DNA from: Flintibacter muris
GTDB taxonomy: Bacteria > Bacillota > Clostridia > Oscillospirales > Oscillospiraceae
Assembly: GCF_943192995.1 (NCBI RefSeq)
Contig: NZ_CALPCP010000017.1
Span: forward strand, 1 to 64,000
Reading direction: 5' to 3'
DNA: 64,000 nt
In this document: positions 17,064 through 24,883 of the stretch, one piece after another
How positions within the stretch are numbered: position 1 is the first letter of the stretch
Layout: each line of letters starts with the position of its first letter
Notes under the pieces: model-generated
The model's database searches: none
The model's input: only the letters and a program-made list of their open reading frames with translations
What the model was told of the DNA's origin: nothing
Translations under genes and position numbers: made by a program

Positions 17064-18620
17064 TCAGGCCGCTGCCTGGGGTTCAGCCTGTTCCGTCTCC
17101 CCCTGTGCATCAGAAGACAGGTCAGGGAAAACTACGCTGGGGTCAATGGCCCCGATATCAACGGGATCGGTAGCCGCACCGGGGGAAGAGGTGTCACCGG
17201 GATCAGGCTGTGTATCGGGGCCGGTTGTGGTTCCAGGATCGGTAGTGGCGCCTGGATCAGTGGTTGTACCGGAGTTGGTTCCCGGATCGTCTCCGCCAGG
17301 ATTCTCAGGATCGGTGACTGTGCCGGGATCGTCAGGGTCCTCTGTCTCCTCCAGGTCCTCCGTCTCTGTTGTGGAGGGGGCCGGGGGAACGGCCACCGCC
17401 GCGTCCAGAAGGGTGGCGTTGGTCACGCCAAAGCCGCCCCCGGATTTTTTATACATCAACTGCAAATCGCTGGATTTGATGTCATCCAGATAGGGATTCA
17501 GTCCGCTGTTGAGCAGCTCCAGCATCTCACTTTGCTGGACGCACACCAACGACGCCCCCCTGTACATCACCCCATAGTAGGGCATGGAGACAAATTCCAC
17601 GCTGTTCTCCACATCCATGCCCACCGCCAGCTGGGCAAAGGCCAGGATGTTGCCCACCGTCAGGTCGGTATCCACATTTTCCGTAAAAATCTGAACCAGG
17701 GAGGGCAGTTTCAGCAGAATCTCCGGGGTGAGGCACTTTTTCAGCACCGCGGTGAGAAAGTCCCGCTGCACCTGGGTACGGCCCACGTCGCCCAGGGAGA
17801 TGCTGCCGGTGTTATTTTTCCGAAAACGGATCACCTGCATGGCGTCGTCGCCGTCCAGCAGGCGCAGGCCCTTCTTTTGATGGATGTGCAGGTCCTGATA
17901 GGGGTCGTCGTAGTCCATGTCAAAGGGGACCTCAAACTCCACGCCGCCCACGGCGTCCACCAGCTGGCCAATGGCCTCCCATTCCACCAGAACGTAAAAG
18001 TCGGGGTAGATACCGGTGACCTTGCTCACCTCTTTTTTCAGGGCAGTCATACCGTTGGCCACCCGCTCCTTGTCAGACAGCTTCCGGTCCCCCATATTCG
18101 CGGCAAACACTGTATTCAGCCGCTTCTGGCCTCCGGATTTTCCGCTGGTGTTAATCATAGTATCCCGCAGCAGGCTGACGGCACTGATGGTCTTGCCCTT
18201 GGTATCATAGGTAATCAGGATCATGGTGTCGGTGGAGCCGCTGACCACGTCCCTGCCGCACAGCAGGAAGGTGTAGTACCCCTCCTTCCGTCCGCTTCGG
18301 GCCACCTCGGGCAGGTCGGCCCCCGCAAAGGAAAGATCCCCCGTCTGTCCTGGCTGGATCTGGGAGGTGCTCCCTGAAGCACCGGGGTTGGTCCCGGGCA
18401 GATTGGGTACCTCCGGCAGCCTCATCCAGGACCGCAGAAACAGGAACAGGGCAATAATCAGGATGGCCACTACCACCAGTACCTGAAATACGCGGTATTT
18501 TATCTTCGCCCCCCGGTCCAGTCCGGCCACCCACGCCCGGTGCTGATTCCACCAGAGGACCAGGGGGAAGGTATTGCCGGGGGCCTCCCGCTTGCCGTGC
18601 TTTTCGTCATATTCGCTCAT
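17064..18620 (-). CDS. LytR-CpsA-Psr (LCP) family cell-envelope protein
   Basis: 518 residues from ATG 18620 (AGAAGGGTGAG upstream). It has a cytoplasmic start, one membrane anchor (about 43-63), then an LCP domain with the family blocks SLLRDTMINTSG, LVDAVGGVEFEVP and LLDGDDAMQVIRFRK. Such proteins attach wall teichoic acid or other glycopolymers to peptidoglycan using polyprenyl-phosphate donors. The last ~110 residues are a low-complexity D/P/G/T tail (repeats like TTDPGATTDPGTTTGPD), possibly a wall-spanning spacer. It is unusually embedded between yqeK and rsfS, but this is seen in many Clostridia. Confidence 0.93.
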   Translation of the reverse strand: MSEYDEKHGKREAPGNTFPLVLWWNQHRAWVAGLDRGAKIKYRVFQVLVVVAILIIALFLFLRSWMRLPEVPNLPGTNPGASGSTSQIQPGQTGDLSFAGADLPEVARSGRKEGYYTFLLCGRDVVSGSTDTMILITYDTKGKTISAVSLLRDTMINTSGKSGGQKRLNTVFAANMGDRKLSDKERVANGMTALKKEVSKVTGIYPDFYVLVEWEAIGQLVDAVGGVEFEVPFDMDYDDPYQDLHIHQKKGLRLLDGDDAMQVIRFRKNNTGSISLGDVGRTQVQRDFLTAVLKKCLTPEILLKLPSLVQIFTENVDTDLTVGNILAFAQLAVGMDVENSVEFVSMPYYGVMYRGASLVCVQQSEMLELLNSGLNPYLDDIKSSDLQLMYKKSGGGFGVTNATLLDAAVAVPPAPSTTETEDLEETEDPDDPGTVTDPENPGGDDPGTNSGTTTDPGATTDPGTTTGPDTQPDPGDTSSPGAATDPVDIGAIDPSVVFPDLSSDAQGETEQAEPQAAA

Positions 18621-18624
18621 TGTC

Positions 18625-19836
18625 TCACCCTTCTGTCGTAACACCGTGGTCCCGCAGCCAGGCCTGGGCCTGGGCCGTATTGGAATGGATGGGCAGCTGA
18701 CGCTCCCGCATCTCCTGGATGGTGGTCTCCACCCCCAGCAGCAGGGCTTTGTCCAGGTCCTGATAGGCCAGCTCCCGCAGCCGTTCCACCCCGTCAAAGT
18801 CCCGGTTGGGCTCCATGTAGTCAGCCACATACAATATCTTCTCCAGCACCGTCATATCCGCCTTGGCGGTGGTGTGCCAGAAAATGGCCTCATATACCTC
18901 ATCAGGTTCCCCAAAAATGTGCCGGGCCATGCATGCCCCCGTTTTGGAATGGAGCAGCTTGGGGGCAGTGCGCTCCAGATCATCCAGAGGGACGCCGTAC
19001 TGCTCGCAGATGGCGATATGCTCCTCGCCGGTGAGGTACTTGGTGCAGTCGTGGAGGATGCCCGCCCGGCGGGCGTAGTCCTCGTTGGCGCCCCAGCGCC
19101 GGGCCAGGCGCACCGCCTCCTCCTCAGTTCCCCGGATATGGCGCACCCGTTTCTCCTGCACCATGGCATAGGAGCAGGCGCGCAGCTCGGGAATGTCCAG
19201 ATGTTTCAGGTCGGCGCGGGTGCCGTACAGCCCCTTCATCAGAATATAGCCGTAGACGCAGGGGTGGAGGTACTCCGCCCCCTCTCCCTTTGCCAGCAGC
19301 TCCCGCAGCTTTGTGGAGGAGATATCCACCAGCCCGGGCAGGGTGATGGTGGTGATGTCCGCCTTGGGAAAGCTTTTTTGCAAATGCTCCCGCTGCGGGG
19401 CGAAGACCGCCTCGCCGTCCTGTTCTGTCCTGCCAAAGGCGCAGATGCCCGCCCGCTTCAAAATGGTCTCCGGATCGTGCCACAGGTGGAGGGTGAGGAA
19501 CATGTCCGTCCCCATAAGCAGCCACAGCCGGGCCTCCGGGTACTGCTTGTGGAGGGCCTCCAGCGTGTCGGAGGTATAGCTTTTTCCCTGCCGCTCCAGC
19601 TCCATGGGGGAGACCTCCGCCACGCCGGGCAGCAGCAGGGCGTCAGCCAGCTTGGCCGCCATGGCCAGCCGGTGTCCGGAAGCCGGGGTGCCCTCTGGCA
19701 GCTCCTTGTGGGGCGGGATGGCCGCCGGGATAATCAGCAGCTTATCCAGGCCCAGCACGTCAATGGCCGCCCGCGCCGCCGCCAGATGCCCCAGATGGGG
19801 CGGGTTGAAGGTTCCTCCAAAAATACCGATCTTCAT
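18625..19836 (-). CDS. nadD: NadD-YqeK fusion: nicotinate-nucleotide adenylyltransferase plus Ap4A hydrolase-like HD domain
   Basis: 403 residues in one frame. Residues 1-~200 are NadD: MKIGIFGGTFNPPHLGHLAA with the GxFxPxHxGH nucleotidyl-transfer motif, then WLLMGTDMFLTLHLWHDPE and VDISSTKLRELL. Residues ~210-403 are YqeK: RVRHIRGTEEEAVRLA (first His), GILHDCTKYL (HD pair), LLHSKTGA, FWHTT and KILYVADYMEPNRDF. In B. subtilis these are adjacent separate genes. ATG 19836 aligns with the NadD start. The fused enzyme would join NAD synthesis to Ap4A breakdown. Confidence 0.95.
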   Translation of the reverse strand: MKIGIFGGTFNPPHLGHLAAARAAIDVLGLDKLLIIPAAIPPHKELPEGTPASGHRLAMAAKLADALLLPGVAEVSPMELERQGKSYTSDTLEALHKQYPEARLWLLMGTDMFLTLHLWHDPETILKRAGICAFGRTEQDGEAVFAPQREHLQKSFPKADITTITLPGLVDISSTKLRELLAKGEGAEYLHPCVYGYILMKGLYGTRADLKHLDIPELRACSYAMVQEKRVRHIRGTEEEAVRLARRWGANEDYARRAGILHDCTKYLTGEEHIAICEQYGVPLDDLERTAPKLLHSKTGACMARHIFGEPDEVYEAIFWHTTAKADMTVLEKILYVADYMEPNRDFDGVERLRELAYQDLDKALLLGVETTIQEMRERQLPIHSNTAQAQAWLRDHGVTTEG

Positions 19837-19871
19837 TACTGACACCGCCTTATTCAGAATGAAAATTTCAC

Positions 19872-20097
19872 AGGGCCGCGCCAAGGGCCCCCTTCACAAA
19901 GGGGGCTGTCAGCCGAAGGCTGACTGGGGGTTTTCCCAAAAAACCAGATGCGTTTCGGGAGAGGAAAACCCTCCGTCATTTGCTTTGCAAATGACACCTC
20001 ATCTCGGCCTAAGAGCCGCCGCTTTGCGGCGGTTGGCCTCGAAACGTGCCTGCGGGCACAGCCTTTGCGAAGGGAGGCTTTTCCGCTTCTCTGAAAG
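19872..20097. repeat. Dispersed hairpin-rich repeat (MITE-like), copy A
   Basis: Ends CAAGGGCCCCCTTCACAAAG and CTTTGCGAAGGGAGGCTTTT are imperfect inverted repeats. Internal modules are hairpins (CAGCCGAAGGCTG; GCCGCCGCTTTGCGGCGG). GGAAAACCCTCCGTCAT is shared exactly with copy B at 21178. No coding content. Confidence 0.75.
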
Positions 20098-20106
20098 CTC
20101 TTGCCT

Positions 20107-20430
20107 CTACTGTTTCCGGCGCTTCTCCTGCACCAGCACGATCTTATCCCTTTTGTCCTTCTTATGGCTTGGACGATACAACACGAATTTTGTTCCAATC
20201 ACCTGGACCACTTCGCTCCGGGTAAGGGGGGCCAGCTCCGCCGCCGCCTCCCGGGGGGAGAGAAGGGAGTTTTCCAGCACTCTGCCCTTGATGAGCTCCC
20301 GGGCCTCCAGGGCGTCGTTGGCCTGTTTTACCAGGTTGTCCCCAATGCCGTCCTTGCCCACAATCAAAATTGTATCAATGCTGTTGGCCAGTCCCCGCAG
20401 CTGGGCCCGCTGTTTGCTTGTTAATTCCAT
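20107..20430 (-). CDS. yhbY: CRM-domain RNA-binding protein YhbY
   Basis: 107 residues from ATG 20430: MELTSKQRAQLRGLANSIDT, ILIVGKDGIGDNLVKQANDA, ALEARELIKGRVLENS and the terminal VVQVIGTKFVLYRPSHKK. This is the complete CRM fold with its GxxGhxxxhhxxhxxAhxxxEhhKh signature, associated with large-subunit assembly. It lies between rdgB and the nadD-yqeK fusion, separated from each by repeat elements. Confidence 0.95.
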   Translation of the reverse strand: MELTSKQRAQLRGLANSIDTILIVGKDGIGDNLVKQANDALEARELIKGRVLENSLLSPREAAAELAPLTRSEVVQVIGTKFVLYRPSHKKDKRDKIVLVQEKRRKQ

Positions 20431-20459
20431 GCAAAAATCCTCATTTTTTATTATTTTGT

Positions 20460-20519
20460 TGGGCGTGACCACCGGGCACGCCGTAACCTATGCGGCGCGC
20501 CGGGTCGTCGCGCCCTACA
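20460..20519. repeat. Palindromic dispersed repeat overlapping the rdgB stop
   Basis: Right arm CGGCGCGCCGGGTCGTCGCGCCCTACA (20492-20519) matches the arms at 7399-7475 and in the 34.5/36.9 kb MITEs. The left arm GGGCGTGACCACCGGGCACGCCG is a degenerate inverse. The TAG stop of rdgB (20517-20515) is read from the repeat end. Confidence 0.75.
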
Positions 20520-21108
20520 TTCCGTTTAAATACTCCTTCAGCTTGACCTGAAAGGCCTCCAGCGCCTTTCCCCGGTGGGAGATGGCATTTTTCTCATCAG
20601 CGGTCAGCTGGGCAAAGGTCTTTTTCAGCTCCGGAACAAAGAACACCGGGTCGTAGCCGAAGCCGCCCTCCCCCATGGGGGCGTAGGCAATGGTTCCGGG
20701 GCACTCCCCCCGGGCGGACAGCACATCCCCATTGGGGAAGCAGCAGGTAATCACGCTGACAAATTTCGCCGTCCGGGTCAGCTGACCCCGCATGTTTTCC
20801 AGCAGCAGGCGGTATCGGGCCGCGTCGTCCAGGTCCTCGCCGCCGTACCGGGCGGAGTACACCCCGGGAGCCCCGTTGAGGCAGTCTACACACAGGCCGG
20901 AGTCGTCCGCGATAGCGGGCAGGCCGCTGGCCTCCATCACCGCCTTCGCCTTGAGCAGGGAGTTCTCCTCAAAGGTGGTCCCGGTCTCCTCCACCTCCAC
21001 ATCTACCCCGGCCTCCGCCTCGGAGCAGACCTCCACCCCCAGGTGGGACAGGATGTCGTTCATCTCAACCAGCTTCTTCTGGTTCTTGCTGGCCAGTACC
21101 AGCTTCAT
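20515..21108 (-). CDS. rdgB: RdgB/HAM1 XTP/dITP diphosphatase
   Basis: 197 residues: MKLVLASKNQKKLVEMNDIL, ETGTTFEENSLLKAKAV, then ADDSGLCVDCLNGAPGVYSA, FGYDPVFFVPELKKTFAQL and NAISHRGKALEAF. All match the house-cleaning nucleoside triphosphate pyrophosphatase family. The C-terminal residues and the stop codon overlap a palindromic repeat, which may have set the present end of the protein. Confidence 0.97.
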   Translation of the reverse strand: MKLVLASKNQKKLVEMNDILSHLGVEVCSEAEAGVDVEVEETGTTFEENSLLKAKAVMEASGLPAIADDSGLCVDCLNGAPGVYSARYGGEDLDDAARYRLLLENMRGQLTRTAKFVSVITCCFPNGDVLSARGECPGTIAYAPMGEGGFGYDPVFFVPELKKTFAQLTADEKNAISHRGKALEAFQVKLKEYLNGM

Positions 21109-21177
21109 ACAATCTTCCCCCTTATTCTACCATATTTTTGCTTTTTGTCTATGGACAAATGGTTAAATTTTCGCAGC

Positions 21178-21377
21178 ACCTCCCAGGGCTGCTGGAAAGG
21201 CCCCCTTCGCAAAGGGGCTCCGCCCGAAGGGCGGTGGGGATTTTCTCCAAAGGAACAGGTGTATATCGATAGGGGAAAACCCTCCGTCATCCGCTTACGC
21301 GGATGCCACCCCCCTTTGCGAAGGGAGGCTTTTTGGGAACCTTGCGGTTCCCGCATGGCTCGCTGAAAGGGAGGCGT
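21178..21377. repeat. Dispersed hairpin-rich repeat (MITE-like), copy B
   Basis: AAGGCCCCCTTCGCAAAGGGG at the left is mirrored by CCCCTTTGCGAAGGGAGGCTTT at the right. GGCTCCGCCCGAAGGGCGG and GGAACCTTGCGGTTCC are internal hairpins. Shares GGAAAACCCTCCGTCAT with copy A. It fills the gap between ftsY and rdgB. Confidence 0.75.
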
Positions 21378-22247
21378 TCAGATCAGCGCCTGGGCAAATT
21401 CCTGGGCGTCGAAGGGCTTCAGGTCGTCAATACCCTCGCCCACGCCGGCGTATTTGACGGGTACCCCCAGCTCCTTGGCTATCGCTATGGCGATCCCCCC
21501 CTTGGCGGTGCCGTCCAGCTTGGTGAGGACAATGCCGGTGATCCCCGCCGCCTCCTTGAACTGCTTGGCCTGGATCAGGCCGTTCTGGCCGGTGGTGGCG
21601 TCCAGCACCAGCAGGGTCTCACGGGCGCAGCCGGGCAGCTCCCGGTCGATCACCCGGGAAATTTTGTTCAGCTCGTTCATCAGGTTTTGCTTGTTGTGCA
21701 GCCGCCCGGCGGTGTCCACCAGCACCACGTCGGCGCTCCGGGCCTTGGCGGCGGACATGGCGTCGAAGACCACGGCGGCGGGGTCGGCCCCCTCATGCTG
21801 CTTGACAATGTCCACCCCCGCCCGGTCGGCCCAGATGGTGAGCTGCTCGGCGGCGGCGGCCCGGAAGGTATCGGCGGCGCAGAGGAGCACCTTTTTCCGC
21901 TCTCCCCGGAGCTGATGGCCGATCTTGCCGATGGTGGTGGTCTTGCCCACCCCGTTCACCCCGATAAACAGCACCACTGAGGGCCGGGTCGACAGGTCCA
22001 GGGACAGCTCCCCGGCGCTGAGGGCGTCGGTGATAACCTGCACCATCACCTCCCGGGCCCCCTCCACCGTCTTCACACCCTCCGATTTCACCCGGCGCCG
22101 CAGTTCCTCCACCAGCTCCAGAGTCACGTCCATACCAGTGTCCGCCAGGATCAGGGACTCCTCCAGCTCGTCGTAAAACTCGTCGGTGAGCTCCGAGCCG
22201 AATCCGGCGAAAATGTTGATTTTTTTCAGTTTGTCAAAAAAACCCAT
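21378..22247 (-). CDS. ftsY: Signal recognition particle receptor FtsY
   Basis: 289 residues, a compact form without a long acidic A domain. The NG domains are complete: N-domain MGFFDKLKKINIFAGFGSEL and LEESLILADTG; G1 GVNGVGKTTTIGKIG; G3-like VLVDTAGRLHNK; G4 VLTKLDGTAKGG; and the closing VGEGIDDLKPFDAQEFA. It docks SRP-ribosome complexes at the membrane. Confidence 0.97.
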   Translation of the reverse strand: MGFFDKLKKINIFAGFGSELTDEFYDELEESLILADTGMDVTLELVEELRRRVKSEGVKTVEGAREVMVQVITDALSAGELSLDLSTRPSVVLFIGVNGVGKTTTIGKIGHQLRGERKKVLLCAADTFRAAAAEQLTIWADRAGVDIVKQHEGADPAAVVFDAMSAAKARSADVVLVDTAGRLHNKQNLMNELNKISRVIDRELPGCARETLLVLDATTGQNGLIQAKQFKEAAGITGIVLTKLDGTAKGGIAIAIAKELGVPVKYAGVGEGIDDLKPFDAQEFAQALI

Positions 22248-22259
22248 GGCATTTGCCTC

Positions 22260-22565
22260 CTACCAGTTTTCATTTTTCGTCCCGCATCGAGGGCACTTGG
22301 GATAATCCATCTCATAAAGCACGCCGCAGCTGGAACAGCGGGTCTGGGCAATGCCTCCGGGCGCCTCCCCCTCATCGTCGAAAAAGTCGCCTCGGAAAAA
22401 TTCCAGCTTTCCGCACTTGGGACAGGTGAAAATGGCCGTTTCCAGCGCTCCGGACAGCAGATTGGGCAGATCGCCCAGCAGCCAGCCGGTTTGACCCAGC
22501 TGTATCTTTTCCCGGCCAACAAATTCCATCTCCACGCCGCAGCGCAGGCACTTCAGCTTTTCCAT
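22260..22565 (-). CDS. Small zinc-ribbon protein
   Basis: 101 residues from ATG 22565 (GGAGAAGGTGG upstream). It has three CxxC pairs plus a fourth: KCLRCGVEME, FTCPKCGKLEFF, TRCSSCGVLYEMD and PKCPRCGTKNE, i.e. two zinc ribbons around a QLGQTGWLLGDLPNLLSG segment. Similar short proteins are annotated as hypothetical nucleic-acid-binding proteins in Clostridia. The start overlaps the upstream stop by one base (TAATG). Function unknown. Confidence 0.8.
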   Translation of the reverse strand: MEKLKCLRCGVEMEFVGREKIQLGQTGWLLGDLPNLLSGALETAIFTCPKCGKLEFFRGDFFDDEGEAPGGIAQTRCSSCGVLYEMDYPKCPRCGTKNENW

Positions 22566-22858
22566 TATTCCACCTTCTCTCCGCAGTATGGGCAGAACTG
22601 CCCCCATTCAAAGGACTCAGGCAGTCCCCTGCCGCAGTGGACACAGAAGCTGGGGGCGTCCTCCTCCCCGCCGCTCCCGGAGGAGACATCCTGGGAGATG
22701 GATGTACTCTGGTTCTGGTAGACCTCCGGATGGTTGCTCCGAATAATTTCCCCCAGGCCCCAAAAGATCAGTTTGATGGCCAGGAACAGCACCACGATCA
22801 GCACGATGCCGCCAATAATCAGCTTCCAGTCGCCGTGTCTCTTCTCGTTTTTGTTCAC
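22565..22858 (-). CDS. Single-pass membrane protein with C-terminal zinc ribbon
   Basis: 97 residues. GTG 22858 is preferred because GGGAGGG lies six bases upstream; a TTG five codons earlier would overlap the ribosome site. A basic start (NKNEKRHGDWK) is followed by a membrane helix (LIIGGIVLIVVLFLAIKLIFW), a Ser-rich linker, and FCVHCGRGLPESFEWGQFCP plus YCGEKVE, a CxxC-x13-CxxC ribbon. Topology puts the ribbon opposite the N-terminus. It is coupled to the next zinc-ribbon gene; function unknown. Confidence 0.8.
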   Translation of the reverse strand: MNKNEKRHGDWKLIIGGIVLIVVLFLAIKLIFWGLGEIIRSNHPEVYQNQSTSISQDVSSGSGGEEDAPSFCVHCGRGLPESFEWGQFCPYCGEKVE

Positions 22859-22879
22859 AGCTTTCCCTCCCAATTCTAC

Positions 22880-23408
22880 CGTCCCCCGCAGGGCAGACCT
22901 TCCTTAAAGTATAATTTAGTAGAAGCACAAAGAAATGGCAATTTACAAGCCGGAAAAAGAATAAGAGACAAACAACTCCGGCTCTCTATTTCAGCTTTCG
23001 TTTTATAACCGTCGCAGATGTGCAGTAAAAGAGACGCAAAAGCAACTGGCAAGTTGTTCAGATTGGACCCATTTCTATCTAAACAATAGTTGTGAAAACA
23101 TTTCCATGATTGATAGTATAACACAAAACATTTTTCGGTGCAATTAGGGCTTGTATGAAAAACAGGGCAACAGCATTTAAATTTATAGCAATCGTCAGAA
23201 TTGCCGCCCCTACAGACAGAGCCGGTGTCAGCAATTTTGAAGTTTGCTATAGTGTGAGATAAGCTCATCCGCAGATTCTGCGTCAAGATGGCGTCTTTGT
23301 ACCGGTATTTGCGGTCAAGCTTGCGGGGACTACCCCAGCGGGCGCTGCCGCGTTCCTCGCCGGGTCTGCGGTTTTGCTTGCCGGAAATGTACAGCACCAC
23401 GGCATAGG
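22880..23408. other. Intergenic region with degenerate sequence
   Basis: No convincing gene. The left part (22900-23160) is A/T-rich. The right part (23230-23400) is GC-rich; its frames read as Ala/Arg/Pro-rich peptides on both strands without ribosome sites, so it may be a decayed gene end or repeat. 23184-23213 is a short dispersed repeat shared with 57275-57304. Confidence 0.5.
23184..23213. repeat. 30-base dispersed repeat (TGCCGCCCCTAC type)
   Basis: TATAGCAATCGTCAGAATTG followed by CCGCCCCTAC; 57275-57304 carries the same with two changes. Its inverse GTAGGGGCGGC starts the hairpin at 29385. Confidence 0.7.
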
Positions 23409-23437
23409 CAAAGGCTTCCCTTTAAGGGGAAGCCTTT
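23409..23437. terminator. Terminator hairpin after the mgtC pair
   Basis: AGGCTTCCC / GGGGAAGCCT arms around TTTAA with TTTTT on the plus side and TTTG on the minus side, directly after the stop of the second mgtC-like gene. Confidence 0.6.
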
Positions 23438-24127
23438 TTACGTCTCCACAACGGTAATCACATCTTCCACCCCAGCCAGGGCCTGGAGAATCTCCTCCCT
23501 CCCGGCCCCCTGGCGGGAGCTGAGGGCCAGAACGGCGCTGGAAGCGCTGTCCTCGCCGCTTTTGCGTGCCATCTCCAGATCCACAATCTTCACGCCCAGC
23601 ATGTGGCACCGGTCCACAATCTCCTCCAGGCAGGAGGGCTTGGTATACTCCACATAGACGTTGATCTCCTTATTGTTCCGGAGCAGGCGGTACTCCAACT
23701 TGGAGAAGAACACCTCCGCCACCAGCACCATGATAGTGGTATAGACAGCCCCCTCGTAAAATCCAAAGCCGCAGCACAGCCCTACAATGGCTACCACCCA
23801 CAGTCCCGCCGCGGTAGTGAGCCCCTTTACTCGCCGCCGCCGGGTTACCATAATAGTGCCCGCGCCGATAAAGCCGATACCGGACACCACCCCGGAGCCC
23901 ATACGGGCCACATCCAGGTAGTAGTGCATGGTTACAAACAGATGTACGCTGGTCATAGCGGCGATAGCCGCCCCCAGGCAGATGAGTATGTGGGTGCGAA
24001 AGCCGGCGGGCCGGCGCTTCTCCGCCCGCTCAATGCCGATCATGCCGCCGCACACCAGAGCCAGCACCACCCGGAGCGTGATGCCGGGCAGATCCATTGC
24101 CCGCAGAAAATCCAAACAACGCAGCAT
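23438..24127 (-). CDS. MgtC/SapB-family membrane protein, copy 2
   Basis: 229 residues. The N-terminal ~150 residues carry the MgtC/SapB membrane domain: LALVCGGMIGIERAEKRRPA, GFRTHILICLGAAIAAM, the GIGFIGAGTIMV core, and VKGLTTAAGLWVVAIVGLCC. The C-terminal ~75 residues form an ACT-like soluble domain (INVYVEYTKPSCLEEIVDRC). It is a paralogue of the gene 12 bases upstream. The family is linked with Mg2+ or virulence homeostasis; the transported substrate is not established. Confidence 0.93.
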   Translation of the reverse strand: MLRCLDFLRAMDLPGITLRVVLALVCGGMIGIERAEKRRPAGFRTHILICLGAAIAAMTSVHLFVTMHYYLDVARMGSGVVSGIGFIGAGTIMVTRRRRVKGLTTAAGLWVVAIVGLCCGFGFYEGAVYTTIMVLVAEVFFSKLEYRLLRNNKEINVYVEYTKPSCLEEIVDRCHMLGVKIVDLEMARKSGEDSASSAVLALSSRQGAGREEILQALAGVEDVITVVET

Positions 24128-24138
24128 GTCTCCACCCC

Positions 24139-24855
24139 CTATATCTCGTCAATAGCCCGCACGTCCGGGCTGTAGGACAGGTTGGCAAGCAGCTTGGTAT
24201 GGGATTGGCTCTTGGGAAGGTGCAGGTAAAACACCACACTGGCCCCGCTGCCGCTCTGTCTTTTTCGCTCCAGCTCCACGTCAAAAATCTGGATATCCAT
24301 AGCTTTCAGCAGGGCAATAAAATCCCGCAGGCACTCCGGTGAAACCAGCTCCACATAGAGATTCATGTTCCGTGAGCGGGACAGCAAAAACTCCTCAATG
24401 CGGGGCAGCACCTTGATGCTCAGGAAGATGGCCGCAAAGCCCACCAGCACCCCCTCATAGAACCCGGCCCCCACGGCCAGGCCCAGGCAGGCGGAGGCCC
24501 ACAGTCCCGCCGCGGTGGTCAGGCCCTTCACCTCCGACTGGTCTGTAATCATAATGGTGCCCGCCCCAAGAAAGCCCACGCCGCCAATGGCCTTGGCCCC
24601 GATTCGGGAGACATCTGTGGTTTTGTTCAGCAAAACGGAGGTCTCAACCCAATCTGTGTGGACCATCACCCACAGATACTGGCTCAGCACGCCGGTGAGG
24701 GCGGAACCCAAGCACACCAGCATATAGGTGCGAAAGCCCGCCGGACGCCGCTTGTGCTCCCGGTTGACGCCGATCATCCCGCCGCACAGCACCGCCAGCG
24801 TCAGCCTCAGGAGGACGGAGGGCATATTAAATTCCCGCAGGTATTCCATAACCAT
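24139..24855 (-). CDS. MgtC/SapB-family membrane protein, copy 1
   Basis: 238 residues with the same layout as its neighbour: LTLAVLCGGMIGVNREHKRR, PAGFRTYMLVCLGSALTGV, IGGVGFLGAGTIMI, VKGLTTAAGLWASACLGLAV, then a C-terminal domain (MNLYVELVSPECLRDFIALL). It differs by an insertion (VETSVLLNKTTDVSRIGAKA) before the core. AGGAGG precedes ATG 24855, 28 bases after dnaE, so the pair probably reads through from dnaE. Confidence 0.93.
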   Translation of the reverse strand: MVMEYLREFNMPSVLLRLTLAVLCGGMIGVNREHKRRPAGFRTYMLVCLGSALTGVLSQYLWVMVHTDWVETSVLLNKTTDVSRIGAKAIGGVGFLGAGTIMITDQSEVKGLTTAAGLWASACLGLAVGAGFYEGVLVGFAAIFLSIKVLPRIEEFLLSRSRNMNLYVELVSPECLRDFIALLKAMDIQIFDVELERKRQSGSGASVVFYLHLPKSQSHTKLLANLSYSPDVRAIDEI

Positions 24856-24883
24856 GGCCCTTCCTCCTTCCGGCTTGGCCGTT

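Noticed and set aside
22876-23400. A 174-codon minus-strand frame in the 23 kb gap
   Set aside because: Composition shifts sharply along it, it spans a dispersed repeat, lacks a ribosome site and resembles no family.
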